A stretch of 64,000 nt of DNA from contig PLXQ01000063.1 of NCBI GenBank assembly GCA_003151475.1, positions 33,046 through 97,045 on the forward strand, given 5' to 3'. Within the stretch, counting starts at the first letter, position 1, and every line of letters starts with the position of its first letter. Below, piece by piece: positions 43,567 through 52,243 of the stretch. The stretch comes from Acidimicrobiaceae bacterium (GTDB lineage: Bacteria; Actinomycetota; Acidimicrobiia; Acidimicrobiales; UBA8190). The position numbers and the translations under genes are program-made. Below the pieces are notes generated by a model. That model was not told where the DNA came from and ran no database searches. It saw only the letters and a program-made list of their open reading frames with translations.

Positions 43567-44952
43567 TCAGTGCGGGGTGCGCCGAAGCGCGTTCTTGGCC
43601 ATGGTCCGGCCGAACTCGAAGAAGAGGCTCGATCCCCGGGCGGCGGCGGTGAGGACGTCGTCGAAGGCGTCGACGAAGTACTCGACCTCCTCGTCACCGG
43701 CGATGAGGGGGGGCAGGAGCTTGACCACGTTCATGTTGTCCGCCGCCACCTGGGTGAGGATGCGGTGGCGGTGGAAGAGCGGCACCACCATGAGCTGTGA
43801 GAACAGGGCGCTGCGGATCGCCTCCATGGCCTTCCAACGCGTCCGTAAGGAGCGTGAGGTGGGCTCGCCGAAGACGAGGCCGATCATGAGGCCCTTGCCC
43901 CGGACCTCGTGGAGGAATTCGTGGCGCTCGACGAGAGGGGCGAGTCTCTTCATGAAGGAGTCACCGGTGCGGCGGACCCGGTCGAGGATGTCCTCGTCGT
44001 CGAAGGCCTGGAGGGTGGCGAGGCCGGCCACCATGGCCATCTGGTTCTGGGCGAAGGTTGACGAGTGGACGACGGCGCGGTCCATCGAGCTGAAAACACT
44101 GTCGGAGATCTTGGCCGAGGAGAGCATGGCCCCGACGGGGACGTAGCCGCCCGAAAGAGCCTTCGAGATGGTGATGATGTCGGGCTGGACGTCGTAGTGC
44201 TCGTGACAGAAGAACTTCCCCGTCCGGCCCAGACCGGCCTGGACCTCGTCCATGACGAAGAGCGTCTTGTGCCGTTGGCAGAGTTCTTCGACGGCGTGCC
44301 AGTAGTCGTCGGTGGCCATGTTCACGCCCTTGCCCTGGATGGGTTCGACGACGAAAGCGGCCACGGTGCCGGTTTTGAGCTCCCGCAGAAGCGCATCGAT
44401 GTCGCCGAAGGGGACCTGGTCCGAAGGAATCAAAGGCCCGAATCCGTCGCGGAATTCCCGTCCTCCGTTCAGCGCCAAGGCCCCCGTGGTGAGGCCGTGG
44501 AAGCCGTGGTCGGCGTAGAGGATGCGGTTGCGCGAGGTGGCATGGCGGGCGAACTTGATGGCTGCTTCGATGGCCTCGGCCCCCGAGTTCGTGAACACGA
44601 CCCGCTCGATGCCGGGATGGCTTCGCGCCACCAGGGCTTCGGCCAGGAGGCCGGGCAGCAGCGCGCAGTCCATCTGGACCAGGTTGGGCAGATCGGCATC
44701 GACGGCGTCGTGCAGGGCCTTCTTCACCCCAGCGTGGTTCCGACCGAGAGCGAAGACGCCGAAGCCGGAGAGGAAGTCGAGATAGCGACGGCCTTCGGCG
44801 TCGAAGAGGTAGGAGCCCTCACCACGGACGTAGAACCGGTCGAACCCCAACGTCTTCAGGACCCGGGCCATCTGGGGGTTCACGTACTGCGCGTGGAGTC
44901 GGAAATTCTCGTCGTGGCGCTCCCTGAGCACCTCTGACAAGTCGAACGGCAT
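43567..44952 (-). CDS. Class III PLP aminotransferase (HpnO-like)
   Basis: A 461-aa fold-type I enzyme. FTNSGAEAIEAAIKFARHAT, YADHGFHGLTTGALALNGG, FVMDEVQAGLGRTG and the PLP Lys in ITISKALSGGYVPVG are all present. RYLDFLSGFGVFALGRNH and the C-terminal NVVKLLPPLIAGDEEVEYFV resemble the hopanoid-associated HpnO group that makes aminobacteriohopanetriol; ornithine/acetylornithine-type enzymes are the alternative. It lies 28 nt before hpnA, likely one operon. ATG 44952. Confidence 0.78.
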   Translation of the reverse strand: MPFDLSEVLRERHDENFRLHAQYVNPQMARVLKTLGFDRFYVRGEGSYLFDAEGRRYLDFLSGFGVFALGRNHAGVKKALHDAVDADLPNLVQMDCALLPGLLAEALVARSHPGIERVVFTNSGAEAIEAAIKFARHATSRNRILYADHGFHGLTTGALALNGGREFRDGFGPLIPSDQVPFGDIDALLRELKTGTVAAFVVEPIQGKGVNMATDDYWHAVEELCQRHKTLFVMDEVQAGLGRTGKFFCHEHYDVQPDIITISKALSGGYVPVGAMLSSAKISDSVFSSMDRAVVHSSTFAQNQMAMVAGLATLQAFDDEDILDRVRRTGDSFMKRLAPLVERHEFLHEVRGKGLMIGLVFGEPTSRSLRTRWKAMEAIRSALFSQLMVVPLFHRHRILTQVAADNMNVVKLLPPLIAGDEEVEYFVDAFDDVLTAAARGSSLFFEFGRTMAKNALRRTPH

Positions 44953-45090
44953 GGACGGTCCTCGGCTCTGATTGGTGGTGGTCCAACTACTCAACCCTAT
45001 GGAGCCGAAAACGCGCCACCCCGTCACCCGGCCACCCGAGCGGTGTCGAGGAGCTTCGGGCGGTCCGCCGCCGGCTCCAGTTTCAACAGC

Positions 45091-45146
45091 GGGAGCGGGT
45101 CAACGGGAGCGGGTCAACGGGAGCGGGTCAACGGGATCGGGCCAAT
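45091..45146. repeat. 14-bp tandem repeat
   Basis: Three units of gggagcgggtcaac and one diverged unit (gggatcgggccaat), in the gap between the aminotransferase and beta-propeller genes. Confidence 0.9.
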
Positions 45147-45216
45147 AGGTGGGCACGTACGAAAGCGGGGGCCGGTCTGTCCAGGCGGGGCCGGTCTGCT
45201 GAGCGGTACCGGGCGG

Positions 45217-46275
45217 TCACCGAGGTGGCGGAGAAATGACGATGGCGGCGGGGCGGCCGCCGACGAAGATCGAGTGGCCGGCGCGCTCCGTGGAGAGATC
45301 GACGGGGGTGACGGTGGCATCCTGGCCGGCCACCCAGGCCGTCTTGGCGTCGGGGGAGATGGCCAGGGCTTCGGCCAGGTGGCCCACCGGCAGAGGCGCT
45401 CCGATTTTGAAGCTGGTGAGATCGAGGGGGAGAAGATCCTGACCGGCGGCCACCCAGGCCGTGGGGCCGGCGACGAGGCTGCCCCCCGGGCCGGGCCGGC
45501 TGGCGGTGACGGCCAGGGCCGTGGGGCCGATGCCCGCCGCGATGGAAGCGGCCGGCTTCAAGGTGGCCAGGTCGATGGGGGTGACGGAGTTGCTACCCAG
45601 GTTGGCCACCAGGGCCGTGGTGCCGTCGGGGGAGATGGCCACGGCGTCGGGCTCCAGGCCCACGGGAATCGAGGGACCGGCGGCCATGGTGGAGAGGTCG
45701 ACAGCGGTGACGGCGTTGCCCTCGAGGTCGGCCACCACGGCGGTGCGGCCGGCGGGGCCCCCGATGGCCAGAGCGTCGGGACGCGATCCGACGGCGATGG
45801 CTCGGCCGGCGTGGAGGGTGGTCAGGTCGATGGGGGTGACGGTGTCGTCGTCCACGTTGGCCACGAGGGCCAGCTTTCCGTCGGGGCTGACGGCGACGGC
45901 ATCGGGCTCGACGCCGGTCGGGATGTGGGCGATGACACTGTCCGTGGCCAAGTCGACCACAGCGAGGTTGTCGTCTCCCTGATCGGTGACCAGGAGGAGC
46001 CGACCGTCCGGGGTGGCGGCGATGGCCGAGGGCAGGGATCCGGTGGTGATCGAGGGCTGGCGGCGGCCGGTCCCGACGGCGACGACGGCGATTTTCGTGC
46101 CTGGCTGGTCGTCGAAACCGAAATTGGCGACGTAGGCCAGGGGGCCTCGGGAGGTCGACCGCGCCAGATCAGAGGCCCGGGGGCTCGTGCCTGCGCCACA
46201 GCCAGTGACTACGAGAATAGCCCCTACAGTGGCCACAACTCTCACAACAAGTGGTGATTTCCCCCACTTTCGCAT
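45217..46275 (-). CDS. YncE-like beta-propeller lipoprotein
   Basis: A 352-aa exported protein. The lipobox is VVTGCG near residue 26. It carries about seven YVTN-type blades with repeated SPDG/VANLGSNSVTPIDLATL patterns (for example VAVSPDGKLALVANVDDDTV). Such proteins form seven-bladed propellers; ligand unknown. The ATG at 46275 (MRKWGKSPLVV) is preferred. Divergent from the CAP/repeat protein across a 36-bp promoter gap. Confidence 0.85.
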   Translation of the reverse strand: MRKWGKSPLVVRVVATVGAILVVTGCGAGTSPRASDLARSTSRGPLAYVANFGFDDQPGTKIAVVAVGTGRRQPSITTGSLPSAIAATPDGRLLLVTDQGDDNLAVVDLATDSVIAHIPTGVEPDAVAVSPDGKLALVANVDDDTVTPIDLTTLHAGRAIAVGSRPDALAIGGPAGRTAVVADLEGNAVTAVDLSTMAAGPSIPVGLEPDAVAISPDGTTALVANLGSNSVTPIDLATLKPAASIAAGIGPTALAVTASRPGPGGSLVAGPTAWVAAGQDLLPLDLTSFKIGAPLPVGHLAEALAISPDAKTAWVAGQDATVTPVDLSTERAGHSIFVGGRPAAIVISPPPR

Positions 46276-46311
46276 CAATAAACACACTGGGTGGTCCGAT
46301 AGCTTCACTTA

Positions 46312-47967
46312 GTGAATACAACCCCTCAGTTGTCACGGAACGGGGCGAGCGCCGGAACAGAGAGTTCCAAGCGTTCGTACCCGGTTGTCAGGATCTTTCT
46401 CCCCCTCGCCGGGCTGACCGTACTGGCCATGATCTTGGCGGTGGTGGCACCGGGACGGGCCACCCCTCTCCACGCCGCCGCCCCCGCCGGGAAGCACTCC
46501 AGCCAGACCGCATCGCTCTCCACGCCGGTCCCGGTGACCAAGGCCTACCCCCAGTCGCGCCAGGGGATCCTGCCCCCGGGGAACCCGGCCGCCAACATCG
46601 CCCCCGACCCGAACTTCTTGAATGCCTGCTCGGGCCGGAACTACGACGATTCGTCGTCCTGTGTGAACAGCACCCTGCAGGCGATCGCCAACGGCCGGCA
46701 GGCCGAGGGGCTGCCCGGGATGGTGCTGCCCACCAACTGGACCCAGCTGTCGCCTGAGCAGCAGCTCTATGTGGCCACCAACCTGGAGCGGACGGTCCGC
46801 GGGCTCGCCCCCCTGACGGCCATGGCCACCGCCCTCGACGGATCCGCCGCCGGCGGCGCGGCGCAGAGCACCGACCCCTCGCCCCCGGCGGGCTTCCCTT
46901 GGAGCCAGTGGGGAAGCAACTGGGCCGGCGCCGTCGGGAACCCGCTCGAGGCCATGTACTACTGGATGTACGACGACGGGATGGGCTCGTCCAATATCGA
47001 CTGCACGCCGTCGAACCAGGGCGGTTGCTGGGGCCACCGGGACAACGTGCTGCTCGGTCTGGCCTGCCAGCCCTGTGAGATGGGGACCGGCTTCAACGCC
47101 ACCGGATATCAGGGCTACCCGGGCTGGGCCGAGCTGTTGGTCGACACCTCGGGCGCCCCGGCCACCGAGTTCAGTTGGAGCCAGGTCACACCCAACCTGC
47201 CCGGGGCCGCCGGCGGCGCCGGCCTCACGGCACCGACGGTCGGGATCGCCTCCACCCCCGACGGGGGCGGCTACTGGATCGCCTCCGCCAACGGTGGGGT
47301 CTTCGCCTTCGGCGACGCCACCTTCTACAACTCCCTCTCCGGCATCCACCTGAGCCAGCCCATCGTCGGGATCGCCTCCACCCCCGACGGCCACGGCTAC
47401 TGGCTGGTGGCGGCCGACGGCGGGCTCTTCGCCTTCGGGAACGCCGGCTACTACGGCTCCATGGGCGGTCAACCCCTGGCCAAGCCGGTGGTGGGGATCG
47501 CCACCACCCCCGACGGCCACGGCTACTGGGAGGTGGCTTCTGACGGCGGGATCTTCGCCTTCGGTGACGCTGCTTTCTACGGCTCCATGGGCGGTCACCG
47601 GCTGAACAAGCCGGTGGTGGGGATCGCCGCCGCCCCGAACGGCCGCGGCTACTGGGAAGTGGCCTCCGACGGCGGGATCTTCGCCTTCGGGAACGCGCCG
47701 TTTCACGGGTCGACCGGAGGGATCAAGCTCTTCCGGCCGGTGGTGGCCATGACGCCCACGAGGTCGGGTAACGGCTACTGGATGGTCGCCTCCGACGGTG
47801 GGATCTTCGCCTTCGGTGACGCCAGCTTCCACGGCTCGACGGGCGGCACCGTTCTGGCCTCCCCGGTGGTCGGGATGACGGCGCCCTCACAGGTCGGCTA
47901 CTGGCTGGCGGCCGGGGACGGTGGGGTCTTCAGCTTCGGCGTCCCCTTCCACGGCTCCATCGCCTGA
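46312..47967 (+). CDS. Secreted CAP-like protein with six FAFGDA-type repeats
   Basis: A 551-aa exported protein. A hydrophobic segment (FLPLAGLTVLAMILAVVAP) forms the signal or anchor. Residues about 130-290 resemble a CAP/SCP domain (VATNLERTVRGLAPL, WGHRDNVLLGLACQPCEMG). Residues about 300-551 hold six ~45-aa repeats with the core GYWxVASDGGIFAFGDAxFxGS. The repeats are common in Acidimicrobiia surface proteins, which supports the taxonomic guess. GTG 46312. Probably wall- or surface-associated. Confidence 0.85.
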   Translation: MNTTPQLSRNGASAGTESSKRSYPVVRIFLPLAGLTVLAMILAVVAPGRATPLHAAAPAGKHSSQTASLSTPVPVTKAYPQSRQGILPPGNPAANIAPDPNFLNACSGRNYDDSSSCVNSTLQAIANGRQAEGLPGMVLPTNWTQLSPEQQLYVATNLERTVRGLAPLTAMATALDGSAAGGAAQSTDPSPPAGFPWSQWGSNWAGAVGNPLEAMYYWMYDDGMGSSNIDCTPSNQGGCWGHRDNVLLGLACQPCEMGTGFNATGYQGYPGWAELLVDTSGAPATEFSWSQVTPNLPGAAGGAGLTAPTVGIASTPDGGGYWIASANGGVFAFGDATFYNSLSGIHLSQPIVGIASTPDGHGYWLVAADGGLFAFGNAGYYGSMGGQPLAKPVVGIATTPDGHGYWEVASDGGIFAFGDAAFYGSMGGHRLNKPVVGIAAAPNGRGYWEVASDGGIFAFGNAPFHGSTGGIKLFRPVVAMTPTRSGNGYWMVASDGGIFAFGDASFHGSTGGTVLASPVVGMTAPSQVGYWLAAGDGGVFSFGVPFHGSIA

Positions 47968-48000
47968 TCCACAGGTCTGAAGCGGGGTGAGGGCCCCGGC

Positions 48001-48036
48001 GCCGGCGGGTTCGGGAGAGATCCCGGGCCCGCCGGC
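48001..48036. terminator. Bidirectional terminator-like hairpin
   Basis: gccggcggg (48001-48009) and cccgccggc (48028-48036) form a perfect 9-bp stem with further nested pairing (cggga/tcccg), between convergent genes. Confidence 0.65.
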
Positions 48037-48051
48037 TCTTCAGTTCCGGAG

Positions 48052-49479
48052 TCAGCCCCGGGCGCACGAGAGAGACGAATCGCGGTCGTGGGCCGACCAG
48101 CCGGGCCGGTCGGTCAGGGGCCAGAAGTCTCCCGTCCGGGGGTCCTGCTGATAGGGGACGGGCGGGGGCCGGCCGGCGGCGGCATCCTCGGCCAGGAAGG
48201 CCACGGCGTCCAGGAGGGCGTCGACATCCGTCGCGGTGGAGGAGATACCGCACGAGGCGCGGACGGCCCCCGGGATAGACGAGTGGTCACCGGCCAGGAC
48301 CCTCTGCCGGTAGGCCTGGATCTCGGGGTCGGAGAGGCCGAGGAGCCGGATTAGATAGGGGTGGGCGCAGAAGCAGCCGTGGCGGACCCCGATGCCGAAC
48401 TCGGCCGAGAGACGGGCGGCCACGAGGGCATGGGGGAGGCCCTCGACGACGAAGGTGCCGATGGCCAGGGTGCCGGTCTCGAGGGAAGGGCCGAGGAGCC
48501 GGACGCCGTCGATGGCGGCCAGGCCCCGGCGGAGCCGGCGGGCCAGGGCCTGCTCGTGGGCCTCGATGCTCTCCCAACCGATGCCGGTCAGGGTGTGGAG
48601 GGCGGCTTCGAGGGCGACGGCGCCGACGACGTTGGGCGAGCCCGCCTCCTCCCGGTCGGGGGGCTCGGTCCAGACCACCTCATCCAGGTCGACCAGGTCG
48701 ACGGCCCCACCCCCGGCCAGGAAGGGATCGCCCTCGAGAAAGGTGGCCCGGGGGCCGACGAGGACGCCGGTGCCGTAGGGGGCGTACATCTTGTGGCCGG
48801 AGAAGGCCACGTAGTCCACCTCGGGGGGGATCGGCCGGTGGGGGGCGAGCTGGGCCGCATCGAGAAAGACGGGAACCCCGCGCGCGTGGGCCGCCTCCAC
48901 GATGGCCCGCACCGATGGCAGCCAGCCGGTGACATTGGAAGCGCCGGTCAGCGCCAGCAGGGCGGGACGGGGGGAGAGATCGAGGCCGGCGATCACGTCG
49001 TCCACGCTGAAAGTGCCATCAGGGCCGCACTCCACGTAGCGCCGCCGGGCCACCCGGCCCCACGGAAGCAGATTGGCGTGATGTTCCACGACGGTGGTGA
49101 GCACGACATCGTCGGGCTCGAAGGAGAGCCGGTAGGCCAGTTGGTTGATGGCCTCGGTGGTGTTCCGGCAGAGGATGGCGACGTCGTCGCCGGCCCGGTT
49201 GCCGCAGAAGCGCAGGGCAGTGGCCCGGGCCGACTCGTAGGCGGTCGTCGAGAGCCGGGACTTGTAGCCCGCCCCCCGGTGGACCGAGGAGTAGCAGGGC
49301 ACGAAGGCCGTCACCGCCTCGGCCACCTCCCGGAGCGCCGAGGTGGAGGCGGCGAAGTCGAGATTGACGTAGCGCCGCTGCTCCCCGTCGAGACAGGGCA
49401 CCGAGAACTCGTCACCGACCAGCTCGGCCGGGGGACCGGGATCGACGGGCACTCCGCTCATCGGCGCCGCTGCTTTCAC
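48052..49479 (-). CDS. Class V aminotransferase, cysteine-desulfurase-like
   Basis: A 475-aa PLP enzyme. NLDFAASTSALREV, LCRNTTEAINQLAYRL, TTVVEHHANLLPWG, VFLDAAQLAPHRPI and the PLP Lys in VAFSGHKMYAPYGTGVL fit the SufS/NifS group. The mobile loop has RHGCFCAHPYLIRLLG, so a cysteine is present where desulfurases carry theirs. The C-terminal tail (QQDPRTGDFWPLTD) is extra. GTG 49479 has AAGGGG upstream; ATG 49461 is possible. No suf genes adjoin, so the physiological role is open. Confidence 0.82.
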   Translation of the reverse strand: MKAAAPMSGVPVDPGPPAELVGDEFSVPCLDGEQRRYVNLDFAASTSALREVAEAVTAFVPCYSSVHRGAGYKSRLSTTAYESARATALRFCGNRAGDDVAILCRNTTEAINQLAYRLSFEPDDVVLTTVVEHHANLLPWGRVARRRYVECGPDGTFSVDDVIAGLDLSPRPALLALTGASNVTGWLPSVRAIVEAAHARGVPVFLDAAQLAPHRPIPPEVDYVAFSGHKMYAPYGTGVLVGPRATFLEGDPFLAGGGAVDLVDLDEVVWTEPPDREEAGSPNVVGAVALEAALHTLTGIGWESIEAHEQALARRLRRGLAAIDGVRLLGPSLETGTLAIGTFVVEGLPHALVAARLSAEFGIGVRHGCFCAHPYLIRLLGLSDPEIQAYRQRVLAGDHSSIPGAVRASCGISSTATDVDALLDAVAFLAEDAAAGRPPPVPYQQDPRTGDFWPLTDRPGWSAHDRDSSLSCARG

Positions 49480-49494
49480 TGGCGGGCCCCTTCT

Positions 49495-49556
49495 CTGGTC
49501 GGTTGTCCTTCGGGTCTGGTCGGTTGCGCTTCGGGTTTCGTCGGTTGTGCTTCGGC
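49495..49556. repeat. 21-bp tandem repeat, three imperfect units
   Basis: Units similar to ctggtcggttgtccttcgggt lie between the class V aminotransferase start and the DksA-like gene. Confidence 0.8.
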
Positions 49557-49640
49557 CCCGGATTCTACGGCTCTGCTCCTCGTCTCCCGGCCCGGCCTCT
49601 GGCCTCTCGGGCCCGGTCCGCCCCGGTACGATCAGCACCC

Positions 49641-50078
49641 GTGGACTACGACCCGCCCTTCGAGGCCGACGCCGGGAACGCCCCCTCGGAGGCCCACAAT
49701 GGTTGGCCCGCCCCGGCAGGCGCCCTCGACATCGATCTCGATCCGACCGAGGCCGAGGCCTTCGGTGTCGGGCAGCCCGTCGGCGCCGAGCACCGAGCCG
49801 AGGCCGAAGCCTTCGGTGTCGAGCCGCCCGGCGGGGCCGAGCACCGATCCGGCGGAGAGCCTGATCTGGCCGAGGACCGGGCCGGCGGAGAGCTCGATCT
49901 GGAACTGCTGTCGAGCATCGAGCAGGAGCTGGCCGATGTGGAGCGTGCCCTCGAGCGGCTGGGTGACGGTTCTTACGGCAGCTGCGAGACCTGCGGGGAG
50001 AGCGTCAGCGACGACGAGCTGGAGGCGACCCCGGCCCGTCGCTTCTGCCGGGCCCACCTCCCGCTCGACCTGCCCTAG
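49641..50078 (+). CDS. TraR/DksA-type zinc-finger protein
   Basis: A 145-aa protein. The C-terminal domain has a coiled coil (LLSSIEQELADVERALERLGDG) and a zinc knuckle GSCETCGESV...RRFCRAHLP, with the fourth ligand His rather than Cys. The N-terminal half is acidic and contains a 17-aa duplication (EAEAFGV...GAEHR). DksA relatives bind RNA polymerase's secondary channel; whether this short form does is unknown. GTG 49641. Confidence 0.82.
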   Translation: MDYDPPFEADAGNAPSEAHNGWPAPAGALDIDLDPTEAEAFGVGQPVGAEHRAEAEAFGVEPPGGAEHRSGGEPDLAEDRAGGELDLELLSSIEQELADVERALERLGDGSYGSCETCGESVSDDELEATPARRFCRAHLPLDLP

Positions 50079-50109
50079 CAGCCCCGACCGGGCGGCCAGA
50101 GCGAACCGG

Positions 50110-50529
50110 CTAGGCCTTCTTGGTCTCCCAGAAGATCTTGTCGATAGCGCCGATCTGGTTGAGAAGGTCCTCGGCCACCTTGACGTCGTTCGTCTTCTTG
50201 GCCTCGCCCGCCTTCTTCGTGGCCTTCCAGAAGATGTCACTGAGCTCCGGGTACTTGGCCACATGCTCAGGCTTGAAGTAGTCGGTCCACAGCACCCAGA
50301 GGTGGTGCTTCACGAGCTCGGCCCGCTCTTCTTTGATGAAGACGGCCCGGCCCTTGAAGACCTCGTCGTCCGAGGCGTTGAACTTCTCCATGCAACCCTT
50401 CACCGATTCGGCTTCGATCCGGGCCTGGGCGGGGTCGTAGACACCGCAGGGGAGGTCGCAGTGGGCGTGGGCCGTCACCGGGGGAGCGAGCCGGTCGACC
50501 GTCGAGAGCAGGCGATCCGCGATGCGCAT
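50110..50529 (-). CDS. sodN: Nickel-dependent superoxide dismutase
   Basis: A 139-aa precursor. After a 22-residue leader (MRIADRLLSTVDRLAPPVTA...), the mature N-terminus is HCDLPCGVYDPAQARIEAE: His23, Cys24 and Cys28 give the nickel hook (mature His1, Cys2, Cys6). KGCMEKFNASDD, HHLWVLWTDYFKPEH and the C-terminal helices are canonical. It converts superoxide to peroxide and oxygen in the cytoplasm. The processing protease gene lies divergently 75 bp away. Confidence 0.97.
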   Translation of the reverse strand: MRIADRLLSTVDRLAPPVTAHAHCDLPCGVYDPAQARIEAESVKGCMEKFNASDDEVFKGRAVFIKEERAELVKHHLWVLWTDYFKPEHVAKYPELSDIFWKATKKAGEAKKTNDVKVAEDLLNQIGAIDKIFWETKKA

Positions 50530-50604
50530 CAGTAGGACTCCTTCGTCTTCGTCCAGGGGGGGACTCTTGGATACGAGGGTCACCTTACCCATGGCCACCG
50601 GCCG

Positions 50605-50988
50605 GTGAACCAGCCCCGATCCCGCTCTGCCCGTCTTGCCCGGCTGGCCCGGTTTCCCCGGCTGGCCCGGTTTCCCCGGCTGGCCCGACGGGTCGTCGTC
50701 GAGGGCCCGAGCATGGAGCCCGTCCTGATGAGCGGTGACCGGCTCCTGGTGCTCCGACGTCGACGGCCCCGGGTGGGCGACATCGTGGCCGTCGCCGACC
50801 CCCGGCCCGGGGGCCGGCTGCTCGTCAAGCGGGTGGTGGCGCTCCAAGGCGACGAGGTTCTCGTCGAAGGGGACAACCGGTCCTCGAGTACCGACTCCCG
50901 ACACTTCGGGCCCGTCGACCGCCGGGCCGTCCTGGGCCGGGCCGTCTACCGCTACGGACCCCCGGGTCGCTCCGGTCGGCTGGATTGA
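50605..50988 (+). CDS. sodX: Nickel SOD maturation protease (S26 family)
   Basis: A 127-aa signal-peptidase-like enzyme that cleaves the SodN leader. VEGPSMEPVLMSGDRLLV holds the Ser and GRLLVKRVVAL the Lys of the dyad; LVEGDNRSSSTDSRHFGPV is the S26 box. Its N-terminus (LARFPRLARFPRLARR) is translated from an 18-bp tandem repeat (50640-50687), so the true start is uncertain; only GTG 50605 is evident. Confidence 0.9.
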   Translation: MNQPRSRSARLARLARFPRLARFPRLARRVVVEGPSMEPVLMSGDRLLVLRRRRPRVGDIVAVADPRPGGRLLVKRVVALQGDEVLVEGDNRSSSTDSRHFGPVDRRAVLGRAVYRYGPPGRSGRLD

Positions 50989-51135
50989 GCCGGGCTGGGC
51001 TGATTCGGAGGGGCTGTGATCGCCGGGCTGAGCGGGCTGGACCGAGATTGTGCCGGCATTGAGATTGTGCCCGCATTGGGAAACAGCGGAGACGACAGCC
51101 GTAGGGGCGACCAGGGAGCGCGGTACGATCCCGGC

Positions 51136-51681
51136 GTGACCTCACTCGACAAGGAGCTGGCTCGGCTCTTCGCTCCGGACTATCTCGACGGGGTGGACAA
51201 GCGTTCCATCGAAGAGGTCCGGGCCATGCGGGCCGACTGCCAGGAGGCGGAGACCGTCCTCTCCTACGTCCGGCGGGTGGCCCAGGGACGGCTCGACATC
51301 GTCCACAGCTTCCTCGACCACCGCGACACGGGCCAGAGCGTCGGCGATCTCGCCGGGGCGGTGGAGGACCTCCCGTCGATCATCGGATCGGGACCGGCCC
51401 GGCCTTCGGGCTACGGCCGGCTGCCGTCGCAGATGTCTCCCGACATGGAGAGCGTGGATCTCACCCGGGAGATCGACGAGGTCCTCGACGCCGACGGCAT
51501 CGGGAAGCTGCCCACCATGACCGAGGGCGATCTCCGTGACATCGCCGGCCGGCTCACGATCATCGAGGCGCGGGTCTCCGACGAGCGCAAGACCCTCCAC
51601 GAGCGGATCGACGCGCTCCAGGCCGAGATCGTCTCTCGCTACAAGACGGGCAAAGCCACCGTCGACGGCTTGATGTCCTGA
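51136..51681 (+). CDS. rsiG: RsiG-type c-di-GMP-binding anti-sigma factor
   Basis: A 181-aa antiparallel coiled-coil protein. The diagnostic E(X)3S(X)2R(X)3Q(X)3D motif is exact at Glu39, Ser43, Arg46, Gln50, Asp54 (ETVLSYVRRVAQGRLD). A second copy near the end reads Glu144, Ser148, Arg151, His155, Asp159 (EARVSDERKTLHERID), i.e. Gln replaced by His. In Streptomyces, RsiG with c-di-GMP sequesters the sigma factor WhiG (known). No whiG-like gene is in the window. GTG 51136. The residue substitution may alter ligand stoichiometry. Confidence 0.85.
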   Translation: MTSLDKELARLFAPDYLDGVDKRSIEEVRAMRADCQEAETVLSYVRRVAQGRLDIVHSFLDHRDTGQSVGDLAGAVEDLPSIIGSGPARPSGYGRLPSQMSPDMESVDLTREIDEVLDADGIGKLPTMTEGDLRDIAGRLTIIEARVSDERKTLHERIDALQAEIVSRYKTGKATVDGLMS

Positions 51682-51731
51682 GCTCGATCCGGTCCTGAGC
51701 TCTATCCATCAACTAGCCGGCCGAGGCCCCG

Positions 51732-52211
51732 GTGCCCAAGCAGCTGCCCGACCGCTTCAGTGACCTCGGTGCCTTCATCCGTGAGCAACGGAGCAACGCC
51801 CGACTTTCGCTCCGTCACCTGTCGGAGCTGGCCGGCATCTCCAATCCCTACCTGAGCCAGATCGAACGCGGCCTGCGCCGGCCCTCGGCCGAAATCCTCC
51901 AGCAGATCGCCAAGGCCCTGCGGATCTCAGCCGAGACCCTCTACATCCAGGCCGGCATCCTCGAACCCGGCTCGGCCGACACCGACCTCTCGCGCCAGAT
52001 CCTGGCCGACCCCTATCTGACCGAGGACCAGAAGCAGGCCCTCATCCGGATCTATCTCTCCTTCCGCCACGAGAGCGATGCCGATCGCGGCGACGCAGCT
52101 CCCAGAGCCGGTGACGCAGCTCCCAGGGCCGGCGGCGCCGGTCCCGCCGAGGATCCGGCCCCCGCCGTCAAGGGCGGCCCGGCTCCGAAGGACGCCGAAG
52201 CCTCCGGCTGA
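51732..52211 (+). CDS. XRE-family helix-turn-helix regulator
   Basis: A 159-aa DNA-binding protein. The HTH covers about residues 12-68: LGAFIREQRSNARLSLRHLSEL, AGISNPYLSQIERGLRRPS, LQQIAKALRISAETL. The region after is helical (DPYLTEDQKQALIRIYLSF), and the tail is Ala/Gly/Pro-rich with a 21-bp repeat (GDAAPRAGDAAPRAGG). GTG 51732. Lies between rsiG and mshA; targets unknown. Confidence 0.88.
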   Translation: MPKQLPDRFSDLGAFIREQRSNARLSLRHLSELAGISNPYLSQIERGLRRPSAEILQQIAKALRISAETLYIQAGILEPGSADTDLSRQILADPYLTEDQKQALIRIYLSFRHESDADRGDAAPRAGDAAPRAGGAGPAEDPAPAVKGGPAPKDAEASG

Positions 52212-52243
52212 CCGATATCGGGGTCCGGGTAGGCTCGGCGCCG

